NCBI RefSeq assembly: GCF_007197995.1
Contig: NZ_VKKH01000006.1
Location: 496,001 to 560,000 of the forward strand
Length of the DNA: 64,000 nt
Reading direction: 5' to 3'
Origin: Aliiglaciecola sp. M165
GTDB taxonomy: Bacteria; Pseudomonadota; Gammaproteobacteria; Enterobacterales; Alteromonadaceae
The translations under genes and the position numbers were made by a program. Shown one piece after another: positions 36,631 through 44,781 of this stretch. Positions within the stretch are counted from its first letter, which is position 1. Each line of letters opens with the position of its first letter. The notes under the pieces are model-generated. The model made no database searches and had not been told where the DNA came from. It worked only from the letters and a program-made list of their open reading frames with translations.

Positions 36631-37986
36631 ATGAAAATAAAACTACGTTTATTCACGCTGCTATCCTTTATGTCGCTTTCAAGCTTCAGCCAAGCAACAT
36701 TGGAAATATTCATAACTGAAGGCGTAAACACGGCACGTCCAGTTGGGGTCGTTCCTTTCCATTTAACCCCAGGCACCTTGACGCCAAGCAGTATCGATCG
36801 CGTTGTTGCTGCAGACTTAACCCGCAGTGGTAAATTCTTTGCATTACGTCAGGAGCAGCTTCCACAGTTACCAAAATCAGACACTGAAGTTGACTACAGT
36901 CGTTGGGCGGAATCTGGGGCCGAAGCAGTACTTATTGGTCACATTGAACAGCAAAGTGCCGACGAATTTAAAGTGTCTTTGCAACTTATAGATGTAATCC
37001 GCGGGCAGATAACTGGGGGCCAAACACAAGCACTTAGCGATGGTCGCTTAGTGACCAACCGCGACCACATTCTCGACGAATGGAGCACTGTTATCGGTGC
37101 TGATGAGTTTCGTCGCTATGCCCATCGTATTAGTGACATAGTATACGAGAAGCTTACAGGTGAAAGAGGCGCTTTTCTGACGCAAATTGCATACGTAATT
37201 GTAAGAGATCCCGGTACCGACGATAAGCCTTTTCAGCTGGTAGTTGCCGATTATGATGGTGAAAATGAAACGGTATTATTGCGTTCTAATGAACCGTTGA
37301 TGTCACCTACGTGGTCGCCAGATGGACGTAAATTGGCATATGTATCGTTTGAAAATAAGCGGCCACAAATATTCATTCAAGACATCTACACAACAAGCCG
37401 AACTATGATGACTAATTTTCCTGGCATAAATGGTGCACCGGCTTTTTCTCCAGATGGCAGGCAATTGGCAATGGTTTTATCAAAAGATGGGAATCCTGAA
37501 ATCTACATTATGGATATTGCCAGTAAACGATTGAGGCAAATTACTCGAAATCGAGCGATTGATACTGAGCCAAGTTGGTCACCTGATGGTAAACATTTGA
37601 TTTTTAGTTCAGAACGGGGTGGTAAACCTCAGATTTATCGAGTAAATTTAGCAACGGGTAAGACAAGGCGCACGACTTTTGAAGGAGAAATGAACCTTGG
37701 GGGCACTTTCACACCTGATGGAAATCAAATCGTGATGGTAAACCGAACAAGAGGCAATTATCATATTGCTAAGCAAGGTGTGGATTCTGGAGACATGTTA
37801 GTGTTAACTAAGACATTTCTGGATGAATCTCCCAGTCTTGCACCAAATGGGAGTATGATCATTTACAGTACACTGCATGAAGACAAGCAAGTTTTGTCTT
37901 TAGTGTCGCTGGATGGCAGGTTTAAAGCGAGATTACCAGTGTCTAACGGGCAAGTGAAATCACCTAGTTGGTCACCATTTTTATAA
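36631..37986 (+). CDS. tolB: Tol-Pal system periplasmic protein TolB
   Basis: A 451-residue periplasmic protein. The signal peptide covers residues 1-22 (SSFSQA), the N-terminal domain about 25-165 ([16 protein letters not shown]), and the rest is a six-bladed beta-propeller with repeated SPDG units ([54 protein letters not shown]). It shuttles between Pal and the TolA C-terminus. It starts three bases after the tolA stop. Confidence 0.97.
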   Translation: MKIKLRLFTLLSFMSLSSFSQATLEIFITEGVNTARPVGVVPFHLTPGTLTPSSIDRVVAADLTRSGKFFALRQEQLPQLPKSDTEVDYSRWAESGAEAVLIGHIEQQSADEFKVSLQLIDVIRGQITGGQTQALSDGRLVTNRDHILDEWSTVIGADEFRRYAHRISDIVYEKLTGERGAFLTQIAYVIVRDPGTDDKPFQLVVADYDGENETVLLRSNEPLMSPTWSPDGRKLAYVSFENKRPQIFIQDIYTTSRTMMTNFPGINGAPAFSPDGRQLAMVLSKDGNPEIYIMDIASKRLRQITRNRAIDTEPSWSPDGKHLIFSSERGGKPQIYRVNLATGKTRRTTFEGEMNLGGTFTPDGNQIVMVNRTRGNYHIAKQGVDSGDMLVLTKTFLDESPSLAPNGSMIIYSTLHEDKQVLSLVSLDGRFKARLPVSNGQVKSPSWSPFL

Positions 37987-38038
37987 TATACTTACAACAA
38001 ATACATAGAAATTTCGAAAAACGATAAGGATCAATGAA

Positions 38039-38605
38039 ATGCAACTTAAAAAATTATTCAGAGGTTTATTGATTGCTGTGCCAGTGGTGACCATGATGGC
38101 TTGTAGTTCGACTTCTGATGACGAACTATCTGCTCAAGAAGCACAACAACGCGCTGAACAGCAAGCTGCTGCAGAAGCTCAAGCAAGACAAGAAGCCGAA
38201 GCTGCTGCTGCAGCGGAAGCCCGCCGATTGGCAGATATTGAAGCCAGAGAAACCCGTGATATGTTGGCTAGCCTGCAGCAAGACCAAGTGGTTTATTTTG
38301 AATTTGACACTGCTAATCTAACCAGTGCTGCCCGCGCGATCCTTGATAGACACGCAGATTTCTTAGCGAAAAACTCTGGTCAGTCTGTTGTCGTAGAAGG
38401 GCATTGTGACCGTCGCGGTACACCTGAGTACAACATTGCATTGGGTGAGCGTCGTGCTAAGTCTGTTGAAACTTACCTTCTTAATTCTGGTGTGAGCGCC
38501 TCGCAACTTTCAGTCGTCTCTTATGGCGAAGAGAAGCCAGCTGCTAACGGTTCTACAGAAGCTGCTTTTGCGCAAAACCGTCGTGGTGTTTTGGTTTACC
38601 AATAA
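38039..38605 (+). CDS. pal: Peptidoglycan-associated lipoprotein Pal
   Basis: A 188-residue outer-membrane lipoprotein with lipobox VTMMAC (Cys22). An Ala/Glu/Gln-rich linker (about 30-70, AEAQARQEAEAAAAAEARR) is longer than in E. coli Pal. The OmpA-like domain (about 80-188) binds peptidoglycan through VYFEFDTANL, VEGHCDRRGTPEYNIALGER and the terminal FAQNRRGVLVY. ATAAGGAT precedes the ATG. Confidence 0.96.
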   Translation: MQLKKLFRGLLIAVPVVTMMACSSTSDDELSAQEAQQRAEQQAAAEAQARQEAEAAAAAEARRLADIEARETRDMLASLQQDQVVYFEFDTANLTSAARAILDRHADFLAKNSGQSVVVEGHCDRRGTPEYNIALGERRAKSVETYLLNSGVSASQLSVVSYGEEKPAANGSTEAAFAQNRRGVLVYQ

Positions 38606-38617
38606 GAAAACAAGTCT

Positions 38618-39394
38618 ATGATTAAACGCATTTTTGCGATTAGTCTGTTAAGTACGTTAGGAGCCGCAGTGAATGCGGCTCCTGCGCCTGTAACAGACCT
38701 CAATGATAGCGCTTTGCAAAAGCGCGTTGAAGTATTGGAACGTATTGTTGATACACGAACCAATATGCAACATCGAATTCAAGAACAACTTGATAGCATG
38801 CAATCGGAAGTGTCTGAACTACGTGGCACCTTAGAATTGCATAATCATCAGCTTGAAAAGATCCTAGAAAGGCAACGAGAGCTGTATCTTGAAATTGACA
38901 GACGTATTGAATCTGTCAACAATCAGGCGGTTGTTTCCACAACACCAACGGTAGTCGCGCCAGGTCAACAAACCAACGCTGTAGTCAATACCCCTGTGGT
39001 TCCTGTTTCAAATAATGCCAGTGAAAGTGAGGCATATGACCGTGCTGTGAATTTGATTCTGCGCGATAAGCAATACGACCAAGCTATTCCAGAATTTCAA
39101 GCGTTTATTCAGCAGTATCCGAACTCCAGCTATGCTCCTAATGCCCATTATTGGTTAGGGCAGCTCCTGTTTAATAAACAAGAGTGGCAAAGTGCTGGGG
39201 AACAGTTCCAGGTGCTTGTGAGCGGTTATCCCGATTCGTCTAAACGCGCAGATGCATTGTTTAAGTTAGGTGTGGTTGCTCAAAGGCAAGATAATTTGGC
39301 TAGAGCGAAACAATTATTTGAACAAGTTAAGTCAGAATACCCAGATTCTTCATCTAGTAGGTTGGCAGATGCTCGCTTAAACGCGATGAATTAA
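38618..39394 (+). CDS. cpoB: Cell division coordinator CpoB (YbgF)
   Basis: A 258-residue periplasmic protein, last gene of the Tol-Pal block. The signal peptide ends near AVNAAPA. A trimerising coiled coil follows (about 30-110), then a Pro/Val/Thr linker, and three tetratricopeptide repeats (about 135-258; YDQAIPEFQAFIQQYPNSSYAPNAHYWLGQ type). It coordinates Tol with PBP1B during constriction in E. coli. It lies 12 bases after pal. Confidence 0.93.
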   Translation: MIKRIFAISLLSTLGAAVNAAPAPVTDLNDSALQKRVEVLERIVDTRTNMQHRIQEQLDSMQSEVSELRGTLELHNHQLEKILERQRELYLEIDRRIESVNNQAVVSTTPTVVAPGQQTNAVVNTPVVPVSNNASESEAYDRAVNLILRDKQYDQAIPEFQAFIQQYPNSSYAPNAHYWLGQLLFNKQEWQSAGEQFQVLVSGYPDSSKRADALFKLGVVAQRQDNLARAKQLFEQVKSEYPDSSSSRLADARLNAMN

Positions 39395-39499
39395 TCAACG
39401 ATTTTTTGGCAGTTTAGTTAACGCTAGGTTAATAACGTTTAACTTAGCTTATATTTTCAGCGAATAAACAAATAGTTTTGAAATATCGATAGTTTTTGG

Positions 39500-39530
39500 T
39501 TGCGTCCAAGCGATATTTGAGTATTATATG
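39500..39530 (+). promoter_or_regulatory. tRNA-Lys promoter
   Basis: TTGCGT (39500-39505), 16 bases, TATTAT (39522-39527), then a GC-rich discriminator GCCGCCG, the arrangement of stringently controlled stable-RNA promoters. The tRNA begins about 30 bases after the predicted start. Confidence 0.7.
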
Positions 39531-39565
39531 CCGCCGTTGCAGCAGCACTGTAACAAATCTGAAAA

Positions 39566-39641
39566 GGGTCGTTAGCTCAGTTGGTAGAGCAGTTGACTTT
39601 TAATCAATTGGTCGCTGGTTCGAATCCAGCACGACCCACCA
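39566..39641 (+). tRNA. tRNA-Lys (TTT), copy 1
   Basis: A 76-nt cloverleaf: acceptor GGGTCGT paired with ACGACCC, D-loop AGTTGGTAGA, anticodon TTT in GACTTTTAATC, T-arm GCTGG-TTCGAAT-CCAGC, and encoded CCA. It is identical to copy 3. Confidence 0.97.
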
Positions 39642-39666
39642 TTTTCAGGAAAGATATAGGTCTATG

Positions 39667-39745
39667 CGTGCTGGAAGAGAACCAGCGAAGCATGACCCGA
39701 AGGGCGTAAGGCAGGATGCCTGGAGTAATCCAGCACGACCCACCA
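39667..39745 (+). repeat. tRNA-linked hairpin element, copy A (5'-truncated)
   Basis: A T-arm-like hairpin CGTGCTGG...CCAGCG (39668-39686) runs straight into stems SL2-SL4 of the element (GCGAAGC, CCCGAAGGG, AGGCAGGATGCCT). SL1 is missing. It ends GGAGTA at 39727 and continues with the last 18 bases of tRNA-Lys including CCA (39728-39745). Confidence 0.85.
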
Positions 39746-39771
39746 TTTTCCAAAGATGGCTTTTCAGAATC

Positions 39772-39850
39772 AAGATCATGGAACGATTTTGAACATGCGC
39801 AGCATGGCCCCGAAGGGGTGGAGAACAGGATGTTCAGAATAATCCAGCAC
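39772..39850 (+). repeat. tRNA-linked hairpin element, copy B
   Basis: SL1 is degenerate (AAGATCATGGAACGATTTT). SL2 CATGC-GCA-GCATG, SL3 CCCC-GAA-GGGG and SL4 GAAC-AGGAT-GTTC are intact. It ends GAATA at 39841, joined to ATCCAGCAC (tRNA-Lys T-arm) at 39842-39850, after which the tRNA 3' end is lost. With the spacer and tRNA that follow it forms the first half of a 168-bp tandem duplication. Confidence 0.85.
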
Positions 39851-39878
39851 ACTCGCAGGATTTAAAAATCAATTAGAT

Positions 39879-40018
39879 GGGTCGTTAGCTCAGTTGGTAG
39901 AGCAGTTGACTTTTAATCAATTGGTCGCTGGTTCGACAAAATCGTAGGGAACGATTTTGAACATGCGAAGCATGACCCCGAAGGGGTGGAGAACAGGATG
40001 TTCGGAATAATCCAGCAC
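39879..40018 (+). pseudogene. tRNA-Lys copy 2, interrupted in the T-loop
   Basis: Bases 39879-39936 equal positions 1-58 of tRNA-Lys, ending at TTCGA of the T-loop. A 73-nt hairpin element (39937-40009) follows, then ATCCAGCAC (40010-40018), the next nine bases of the tRNA. The final GACCCACCA is absent, so no acceptor stem can form and the copy should not be functional. Confidence 0.9.
39937..40009 (+). repeat. tRNA-linked hairpin element, copy C
   Basis: A complete 73-nt element exactly between T-loop bases TTCGA and ATCC. SL1 AAAATCG-TAGGGAA-CGATTTT, SL2 CATGC-GAA-GCATG, SL3 CCCC-GAA-GGGG, SL4 GAAC-AGGAT-GTTC. Base pairs of SL1 and SL4 differ from those of copies D-G while pairing is kept. 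Confidence 0.9.
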
Positions 40019-40046
40019 ACTTGCAGGATTTAAAAATCAATTAGAT

Positions 40047-40122
40047 GGGTCGTTAGCTCAGTTGGTAGAGCAGTTGACTTTTAATCAATTGGTCGCTGGT
40101 TCGAATCCAGCACGACCCACCA
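40047..40122 (+). tRNA. tRNA-Lys (TTT), copy 3
   Basis: A 76-nt intact gene with all arms and CCA, identical to copy 1. It is preceded by a 168-bp unit that also precedes the interrupted copy 2, so it arose by tandem duplication. Confidence 0.96.
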
Positions 40123-40180
40123 TCTTCTTATACATCGACAATTAACTATCTTAATTCACCATAGCCAATACTACCTAGCT

Positions 40181-40297
40181 TCGTGCTGGGTGAGAACCAG
40201 CGTTGTTCGACAAATTGTCGGGAACAATTTGCACAGCCGAAGGCTGCCCGAAGGGTGGAAGGCAGGATGCCTGAAATGAATCCAGCACGACCCACCA
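40181..40297 (+). repeat. tRNA-linked hairpin element, copy D
   Basis: A T-arm-like hairpin TCGTGCTGG...CCAGCG (40181-40202) precedes TTCGA (40206-40210). The 69-nt element (40211-40279) has SL1 AAATTGT-CGGGA-ACAATTT, SL2 CAGCC-GAA-GGCTG, SL3 CCC-GAA-GGG and SL4 AGGC-AGGA-TGCCT. The last 18 bases of tRNA-Lys with CCA follow (40280-40297). Confidence 0.9.
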
Positions 40298-40349
40298 TCT
40301 AAAACAATATTCCTCTTGAATTCAATTTCCCCGAATGCTTGATACTTCC

Positions 40350-40475
40350 TTAAGTGAGGAGTGTGGGGTGAAAGCCAGTAGTTCGACTATTTTGTCGGGA
40401 ACAAAATAGAACGTGCGAAGCACGGCCCGAAGGGCGTAGGGCAGGATACCCGGAGTCATCCAGCACGACCCACCA
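40350..40475 (+). repeat. tRNA-linked hairpin element, copy E
   Basis: A degenerate 5' hairpin leads to TTCGA (40382-40386). The 71-nt element (40387-40457) has SL1 CTATTTTGT-CGGGA-ACAAAATAG, SL2 CGTGC-GAA-GCACG, SL3 GCCC-GAA-GGGC and SL4 GGG-CAGGATA-CCC. It is joined to the tRNA-Lys 3' end (40458-40475). A further TTCGACAAATTTG at 40492-40504 may be the start of another, decayed copy. Confidence 0.9.
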
Positions 40476-40573
40476 TCTAAAACCATCTGTGTTCGACAAA
40501 TTTGTTTTTCTTTTAAGCATTCACAAAACTCAGATTAAACCCATCCCTGGTAACGCACCTAGCCATTTTGAAT

Positions 40574-41494
40574 CTATTGAGCAATTTGGTTTTTTAAGTC
40601 CAACTTGTATCGCCTGGACATGTTCAAAACAGTTCCACTTTTTAGTGTGACTTTTCCGTCGCCACTTGGCACGGTCTGAATGTTGTCGATGGCATCCAGG
40701 TTAACCGCATGTCCACGATGAATTCGGCTAAAACCTAACGCAGAAATTTTTGAAACCGTATCGTTTAAGGTTCCCCGCAGTGGATAAATACGACCTTCTT
40801 TATGCAAATTCACATAGTTTCCCGCTGATTCCAACCATTCAATTTCATTAATTTTAACGAGAAACTCTTTGTCCAATTTCCTGACAATAAAATAGTCAAA
40901 ATTCTGCTCTGCAGAATGGCTATTTTGTGCCGATGCCTTATCTTCATCCTCTCCATCTTTGTATTCATCTTTGTCGCTCAGTAAACTCGCTTCGCCTTTG
41001 AGTCGAGCATAAAGTGATTTGAATACATGAAACAGAATTAACCAAAACAAGTAGCCCCACGCATCTTTGCGGTACTCGTACCAAAACTCTCTTAGCCAAG
41101 GAGAAAAATCATAGTTTCCGCCATCCAACCAGTAGATGATTTCTCTAAACATCACCATCAATGTCACATGAGCGGCTGAATAGACAACAGTTGCTAGCGC
41201 ATGAATAAAAACTTGTTTCCCGATGCCGGTAAAACGAAGGGGAACGCGCATAAACAGCATGAAGACTAATGGGAGTAAAATGAATGTGCTAAGGGCACTG
41301 CTATATTCCCAAACGAAGGGTTCCCAAATCTGGATTTCAGCCTGACCATCGCGGTTGTGTTCCATCCAAACGCTCGATGCATTAATGCTGTTGTTAACAA
41401 ACAGATAAGCAGCAATCAATAAATATAGATAGCCCACACGATGCTTATCAAAACGTGCGAATAAATTTAGAAGATATTTGTCCCCAGATTCCAC
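40574..41494 (-). CDS. Membrane-anchored LytTR transcriptional regulator
   Basis: A 306-residue protein. Four hydrophobic segments fill about residues 18-165 (YLYLLIAAYLF; ALSTFILLPLVFMLFM; IHALATVVYSAAHVTLMV; WGYLFWLILFHVF). An acidic linker follows (DKDEYKDGEDEDK). The C-terminal LytTR DNA-binding domain (about 205-306) contains FLVKINEIEWLESAGNYVNL, YPLRGTLNDTVSKI and FSRIHRGHAVNLDAI. Such membrane LytTR proteins often regulate an adjacent gene; the divergent acyltransferase is the natural candidate. The target is unknown. Confidence 0.9.
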   Translation of the reverse strand: MESGDKYLLNLFARFDKHRVGYLYLLIAAYLFVNNSINASSVWMEHNRDGQAEIQIWEPFVWEYSSALSTFILLPLVFMLFMRVPLRFTGIGKQVFIHALATVVYSAAHVTLMVMFREIIYWLDGGNYDFSPWLREFWYEYRKDAWGYLFWLILFHVFKSLYARLKGEASLLSDKDEYKDGEDEDKASAQNSHSAEQNFDYFIVRKLDKEFLVKINEIEWLESAGNYVNLHKEGRIYPLRGTLNDTVSKISALGFSRIHRGHAVNLDAIDNIQTVPSGDGKVTLKSGTVLNMSRRYKLDLKNQIAQ

Positions 41495-41600
41495 CTGTTA
41501 TCCCTAATCCTGTCCTGATAGCCATTTGAGGCTTTTATTTAATTGAATGAAAACGTAAATCTATCAAAACACACATTGACAGTTTGAGGCAAAAATAATC

Positions 41601-42752
41601 ATGACACAAATAGATAACACAAGACGATACGATGTAGATTGGTTAAGAACGTTGGCTTTTTCGCTTCTCATTCTCTACCACATTGGAATGTATTATGTTC
41701 AGGACTGGGGATGGCACATCAAAAGTGATAATACGTTTCGTTGGCTTCAAGAAGTCATGATATTGACCAACACCTGGCGTATGTCGTTATTGTTTTTTAT
41801 CAGCGCTATGGCACTGTCTTTAGTCATTAAACGTTATTCTGTCTCGGAGCTCTTAAAGCTTCGTTCAAATCGCCTGCTGATACCCTTGTTATTTGGCATG
41901 TTTGTAGTGGTATTCCCGCAGGTTTATATCGAAGCGATTAGCCAAGGGCTAATTGAACCGGGTTTCTTTGCGTTTTGGGTCGAATACGTCAACCCAAACA
42001 CGTCATTGTTGACCGAACATCACTCTTCAATTGGATTGCTCACCTGGAATCATCTTTGGTTTTTACCCTATTTGTGGGTATATAGCGTGATCGCTATTTT
42101 GAGTCATAGCGTTTTAAACCGATTTGCTGATGTGCTTAAGGGCCGTTTGCCATTCGCGCTGACATTCGTGCTGTTGTGTGCATCGCTTATTTCACTTTGG
42201 CTATGGTTGGCCCGCAGCTACCCCGTTACCCACGGATTAACCGACGATTGGTACAACCATGGTAAATACTTATTGGTGTTCGTAGCGGGTTATCTGTTTG
42301 CGCGCATTGATGCATGGTGGGATTTCGTAATAGCAAATCGGCGTTGGTTTTTACTTGTCGCCATTATCGGTTACAGCTTTATCGTTGCTGATAGAAACGG
42401 AGGATTTCCCTGGCTTGCAAGTCAATACGAAACGTCTACTACAGTGAAATTGGTTTACGGTGCGTTTTTTAGCGCAAATCATTGGGCTTGGATATTCACC
42501 GTTGTTGGATTTGCAGGCGCTTACCTGACGAAATCTAGCCCTGTGCTTGAATATGCAAACAAGGCTATTTTACCTTGGTATATGTTTCATCAAACTGCAA
42601 TCGTGGTAATTGCTTGGTATCTAAAGCCTTCAGCACTGCCTGCAATGTTAGAGTTTTCGCTCATATTGTGTATGACTGTGTTGGTGTGCTTTTTAGGATA
42701 TGAAATGGTGAAAAGAACCACTATCACTCGTTGGTTATTTGGGTTGAAATAA
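41601..42752 (+). CDS. Acyltransferase 3 family membrane protein
   Basis: A 383-residue integral membrane protein with about ten helices. The N-terminal RRYDVDWLRTLAFSLLILYHIGMYYV carries the conserved R and H of the acyltransferase-3/OafA group. The sequence LTWNHLWFLPYLWVYS and the end MFHQTAIVVIAWYL resemble the glucan succinyltransferase (OpgC/MdoC) branch. It may acylate a periplasmic glucan or surface sugar. It is divergent from the LytTR regulator, 106 bases apart. Confidence 0.87.
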   Translation: MTQIDNTRRYDVDWLRTLAFSLLILYHIGMYYVQDWGWHIKSDNTFRWLQEVMILTNTWRMSLLFFISAMALSLVIKRYSVSELLKLRSNRLLIPLLFGMFVVVFPQVYIEAISQGLIEPGFFAFWVEYVNPNTSLLTEHHSSIGLLTWNHLWFLPYLWVYSVIAILSHSVLNRFADVLKGRLPFALTFVLLCASLISLWLWLARSYPVTHGLTDDWYNHGKYLLVFVAGYLFARIDAWWDFVIANRRWFLLVAIIGYSFIVADRNGGFPWLASQYETSTTVKLVYGAFFSANHWAWIFTVVGFAGAYLTKSSPVLEYANKAILPWYMFHQTAIVVIAWYLKPSALPAMLEFSLILCMTVLVCFLGYEMVKRTTITRWLFGLK

Positions 42753-42846
42753 ATGAATCCGAGTATTTTACGCAGCTTATTTTTCAATAGAGATTAGCTA
42801 GGGTATAATACTCGGACGTTCAAATCCTGTTAACACGAGACGTAGC

Positions 42847-43905
42847 ATGACGCAGGTGAATCGCATTGATTCGATAGAATATCCGTTTCCGGCAAAACCA
42901 GAGGTTTTGTCGGAAGCACAACAAACCTATTATCAAAATGAGATAAAACGACTATTGAAGGAGCGAAACGCTGCTTTGGTAGCGCACTACTATACGGATC
43001 CTGAAATTCAGGCCCTTGCTGAGGATACTGGCGGATTTATCTCAGATTCACTGGAAATGGCGCGTTATGGACGCGACTGTGACGCACAAACCTTGATTGT
43101 CGCTGGTGTGCGCTTCATGGGCGAGACCGCAAAAATCCTTAGCCCTGAAAAAACTGTATTGATGCCTACCTTGGAGGCGACCTGTTCATTAGACCTAGGT
43201 TGCCCAGAAAAAGAATTTAGCGCGTTTTGTGACGCCCACCCCGATCATACTGTGGTCGTATATGCTAACACCTCAGCCGCGGTGAAGGCTCGTGCCGACT
43301 GGGTTGTGACTTCAAGTATCGCATTGGAAATTGTCGAACATTTGGATGCCATGGGTGAAAAAATCCTGTGGGGACCAGACAGGCATTTAGGCGCATACAT
43401 AGCCAAACAAACAGGCGCAGACATGCTAATGTGGCAGGGTGAGTGCATCGTTCACGATGAGTTTTCTTCCAAAGCCCTAAGCGACATGAAACATCTGCAT
43501 CCAGATGCCGCCGTATTAGTTCACCCTGAGTCACCGTCCAGCGTGGTGGATATGGCAGACGCCGTAGGCTCCACAACTCAGCTTATCAAAGCCTCTCAGA
43601 ACTTGCCAAACAACAAGTTTATTGTGGCGACTGATCGTGGCATTTTTTATAAAATGCAGCAACTGGCACCAGAAAAAGAGTTTTTTGAAGCCCCAACAGG
43701 TGGAAATGGTGCAACCTGTAAAAGTTGTGCCCATTGCCCATGGATGGCAATGAATGGCCTAAAAGCGATTCATGACGCATTGACAGATACCAATGGCCAC
43801 GAAATTTTTGTGGACGATATTTTACGCAAAAAAGCGCTGATACCCCTTGATCGCATGTTGGATTTTTCAGCACAACACAGGTTGAAAGTGCAGGGCAATG
43901 CTTAA
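42847..43905 (+). CDS. nadA: Quinolinate synthase A
   Basis: A 352-residue [4Fe-4S] enzyme that condenses iminoaspartate with dihydroxyacetone phosphate to quinolinate in de novo NAD synthesis. The three cluster cysteines are found in [24 protein letters not shown] and [13 protein letters not shown]. Other signatures: [31 protein letters not shown] and [20 protein letters not shown]. Length equals E. coli NadA (347). It is a single gene upstream of the tRNA-Ser locus. Confidence 0.97.
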   Translation: MTQVNRIDSIEYPFPAKPEVLSEAQQTYYQNEIKRLLKERNAALVAHYYTDPEIQALAEDTGGFISDSLEMARYGRDCDAQTLIVAGVRFMGETAKILSPEKTVLMPTLEATCSLDLGCPEKEFSAFCDAHPDHTVVVYANTSAAVKARADWVVTSSIALEIVEHLDAMGEKILWGPDRHLGAYIAKQTGADMLMWQGECIVHDEFSSKALSDMKHLHPDAAVLVHPESPSSVVDMADAVGSTTQLIKASQNLPNNKFIVATDRGIFYKMQQLAPEKEFFEAPTGGNGATCKSCAHCPWMAMNGLKAIHDALTDTNGHEIFVDDILRKKALIPLDRMLDFSAQHRLKVQGNA

Positions 43906-44007
43906 GCACTAATAAATTTACAAAATTGCTGATTTCTGCTTGATTGCACGCAGGGAATTACCTACTATACGCGGCGCTTTAAAAGCGCTAAAGATTTAGA
44001 AAGATAG

Positions 44008-44101
44008 CTGAGTGGCTGACTAATTTGTCAGGAACAAATTGGAACATGCGCAGCATGGCCCGAAGGGCGAAAGGCAGGAAGCCTGGAGTAACGCGCACGC
44101 C
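44008..44101 (+). repeat. tRNA-linked hairpin element, copy F in a tRNA-Ser D-arm remnant
   Basis: CTGAGTGGCTGA (44008-44019), the D-arm of tRNA-Ser, is followed by a 71-nt element (44020-44090) and then ACGCGCACGCC (44091-44101), close to the tRNA continuation AGGCGCACGCC. SL1 TAATTTGT-CAGGA-ACAAATT, SL2 CATGC-GCA-GCATG, SL3 GCCC-GAA-GGGC, SL4 AGGC-AGGAA-GCCT. The rest of this tRNA copy is missing. The 5' flank resembles the leader of the intact tRNA-Ser (GAAGATTT motif), suggesting duplication of the locus. Confidence 0.82.
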
Positions 44102-44161
44102 GTGCGCCGAAGTTTAAATATCCTTTGAGCTTCAATAAAACGGCGAAGATTTAAAAGTTTC

Positions 44162-44251
44162 GGAGAGGTGGCTGAGTGGCTGAAGGCGCACGCCTGGAAA
44201 GTGTGTTTAGGTTAATCCCTAACGAGGGTTCGAATCCCTCTCTCTCCGCCA
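44162..44251 (+). tRNA. tRNA-Ser (GGA)
   Basis: A 90-nt class II tRNA: acceptor GGAGAGG with CTCTCC, D-arm GGCTGAGTGGCTGAAGGC, anticodon GGA in CCTGGAAAGTG, a long variable arm TTAGG-TTAAT-CCCTAA, T-arm GAGGG-TTCGAAT-CCCTC and encoded CCA. The layout matches E. coli tRNA-Ser(GGA). Confidence 0.95.
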
Positions 44252-44299
44252 TATAAATGAAAAGCCCTAGCGCATTTTGCTGGGGCTTTTTCATTTATG
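44252..44299 (+). terminator. Rho-independent terminator after tRNA-Ser
   Basis: A long stem of about 15 bp with one bulge, ATAAATGAAAAGCCC (44252-44266) against GGGCTTTTTCATTTAT (44284-44299), containing an inner AGC/GCT pair and a T5 run. It is unusually symmetric and could act in both directions. Confidence 0.85.
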
Positions 44300-44307
44300 C
44301 GTTGTGC

Positions 44308-44426
44308 AGAGGACTTGATGAGAATCCTCTGGTTCGACTATTTGTAAGGAACAAATAGCACAGCCTTTAGGCTGCCCGAAGGGTGAGTATCAAGGACGAT
44401 ACGAATGAATCCCTCTTTCTCCGCCA
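44308..44426 (+). repeat. tRNA-linked hairpin element, copy G (tRNA-Ser type)
   Basis: An AGAGGA...TCCTCT hairpin (44308-44330) precedes GGTTCGA (44331-44337). The 71-nt element (44338-44408) has SL1 CTATTTGT-AAGGA-ACAAATAG, SL2 CAGCC-TTTA-GGCTG, SL3 CCC-GAA-GGG and SL4 GTATC-AAGGAC-GATAC. ATCCCTCTTTCTCCGCCA (44409-44426) follows, the tRNA-Ser 3' end with one mismatch. Thus the same element joins a different tRNA at the same T-loop position. Confidence 0.88.
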
Positions 44427-44781
44427 AATATAAAATGACCCGCTAACAGTGGTTTTTTTTGTGTTTGTAGAAAGTTGATGACTTGGTTTGAATTTAATTA
44501 ACTCTGTCCCTTTTTTACTCGTTTTCAGGGTGCGATACCTTTCTTCGCATCACCTCAATTGTTTATTCAAGCTGCAGATCGTAAGTTGATTCGCCTGCCA
44601 CTTTCTCTGTTTGAACTTTGCCATTTTTCTGAAGCATCATCTCTAAACGCAGCGGGAAGAACAATGCTATATGGAGCAATTTGTGCAGAACCAAGAACTC
44701 CACTGCGAATCATAATGTTCATTCCCATTATGTATAGTTAACTAAAGTATTTCTTTGCTCGGGTTATAGAACTGCGTCATG
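44427..44781. other. Gap between tRNA-Ser locus and the methyltransferase
   Basis: 355 bases, AT-rich. A 60-codon frame at 44559-44741 has no ribosome site or recognisable features and I do not call it. This is the left edge of the AT-rich restriction-modification-like island. Confidence 0.35.

Larger units (their letters stand above)
39642..40573. repeat. tRNA-Lys repeat array
   Basis: The whole 932-base stretch between the first tRNA-Lys and the LytTR gene. It consists of the five element copies, one interrupted and one intact tRNA-Lys, and short unique spacers. ACCATCTAAAAC recurs after copies D and E. No protein-coding frame is credible here. It resembles the rtT repeats after E. coli tyrT in carrying repeated tRNA 3' ends, but the four-hairpin body is different. 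Confidence 0.8.

Noticed and set aside
39642-40520. CRISPR-like array
   Set aside because: Repeats are irregularly spaced, differ in sequence and contain tRNA 3' ends; spacers are not of uniform length and there are no cas genes.
44559-44741. 60-codon plus-strand frame between tRNA-Ser and the methyltransferase
   Set aside because: No ribosome site, no domain or membrane pattern, and it lies in repeat-flanked AT-rich sequence.
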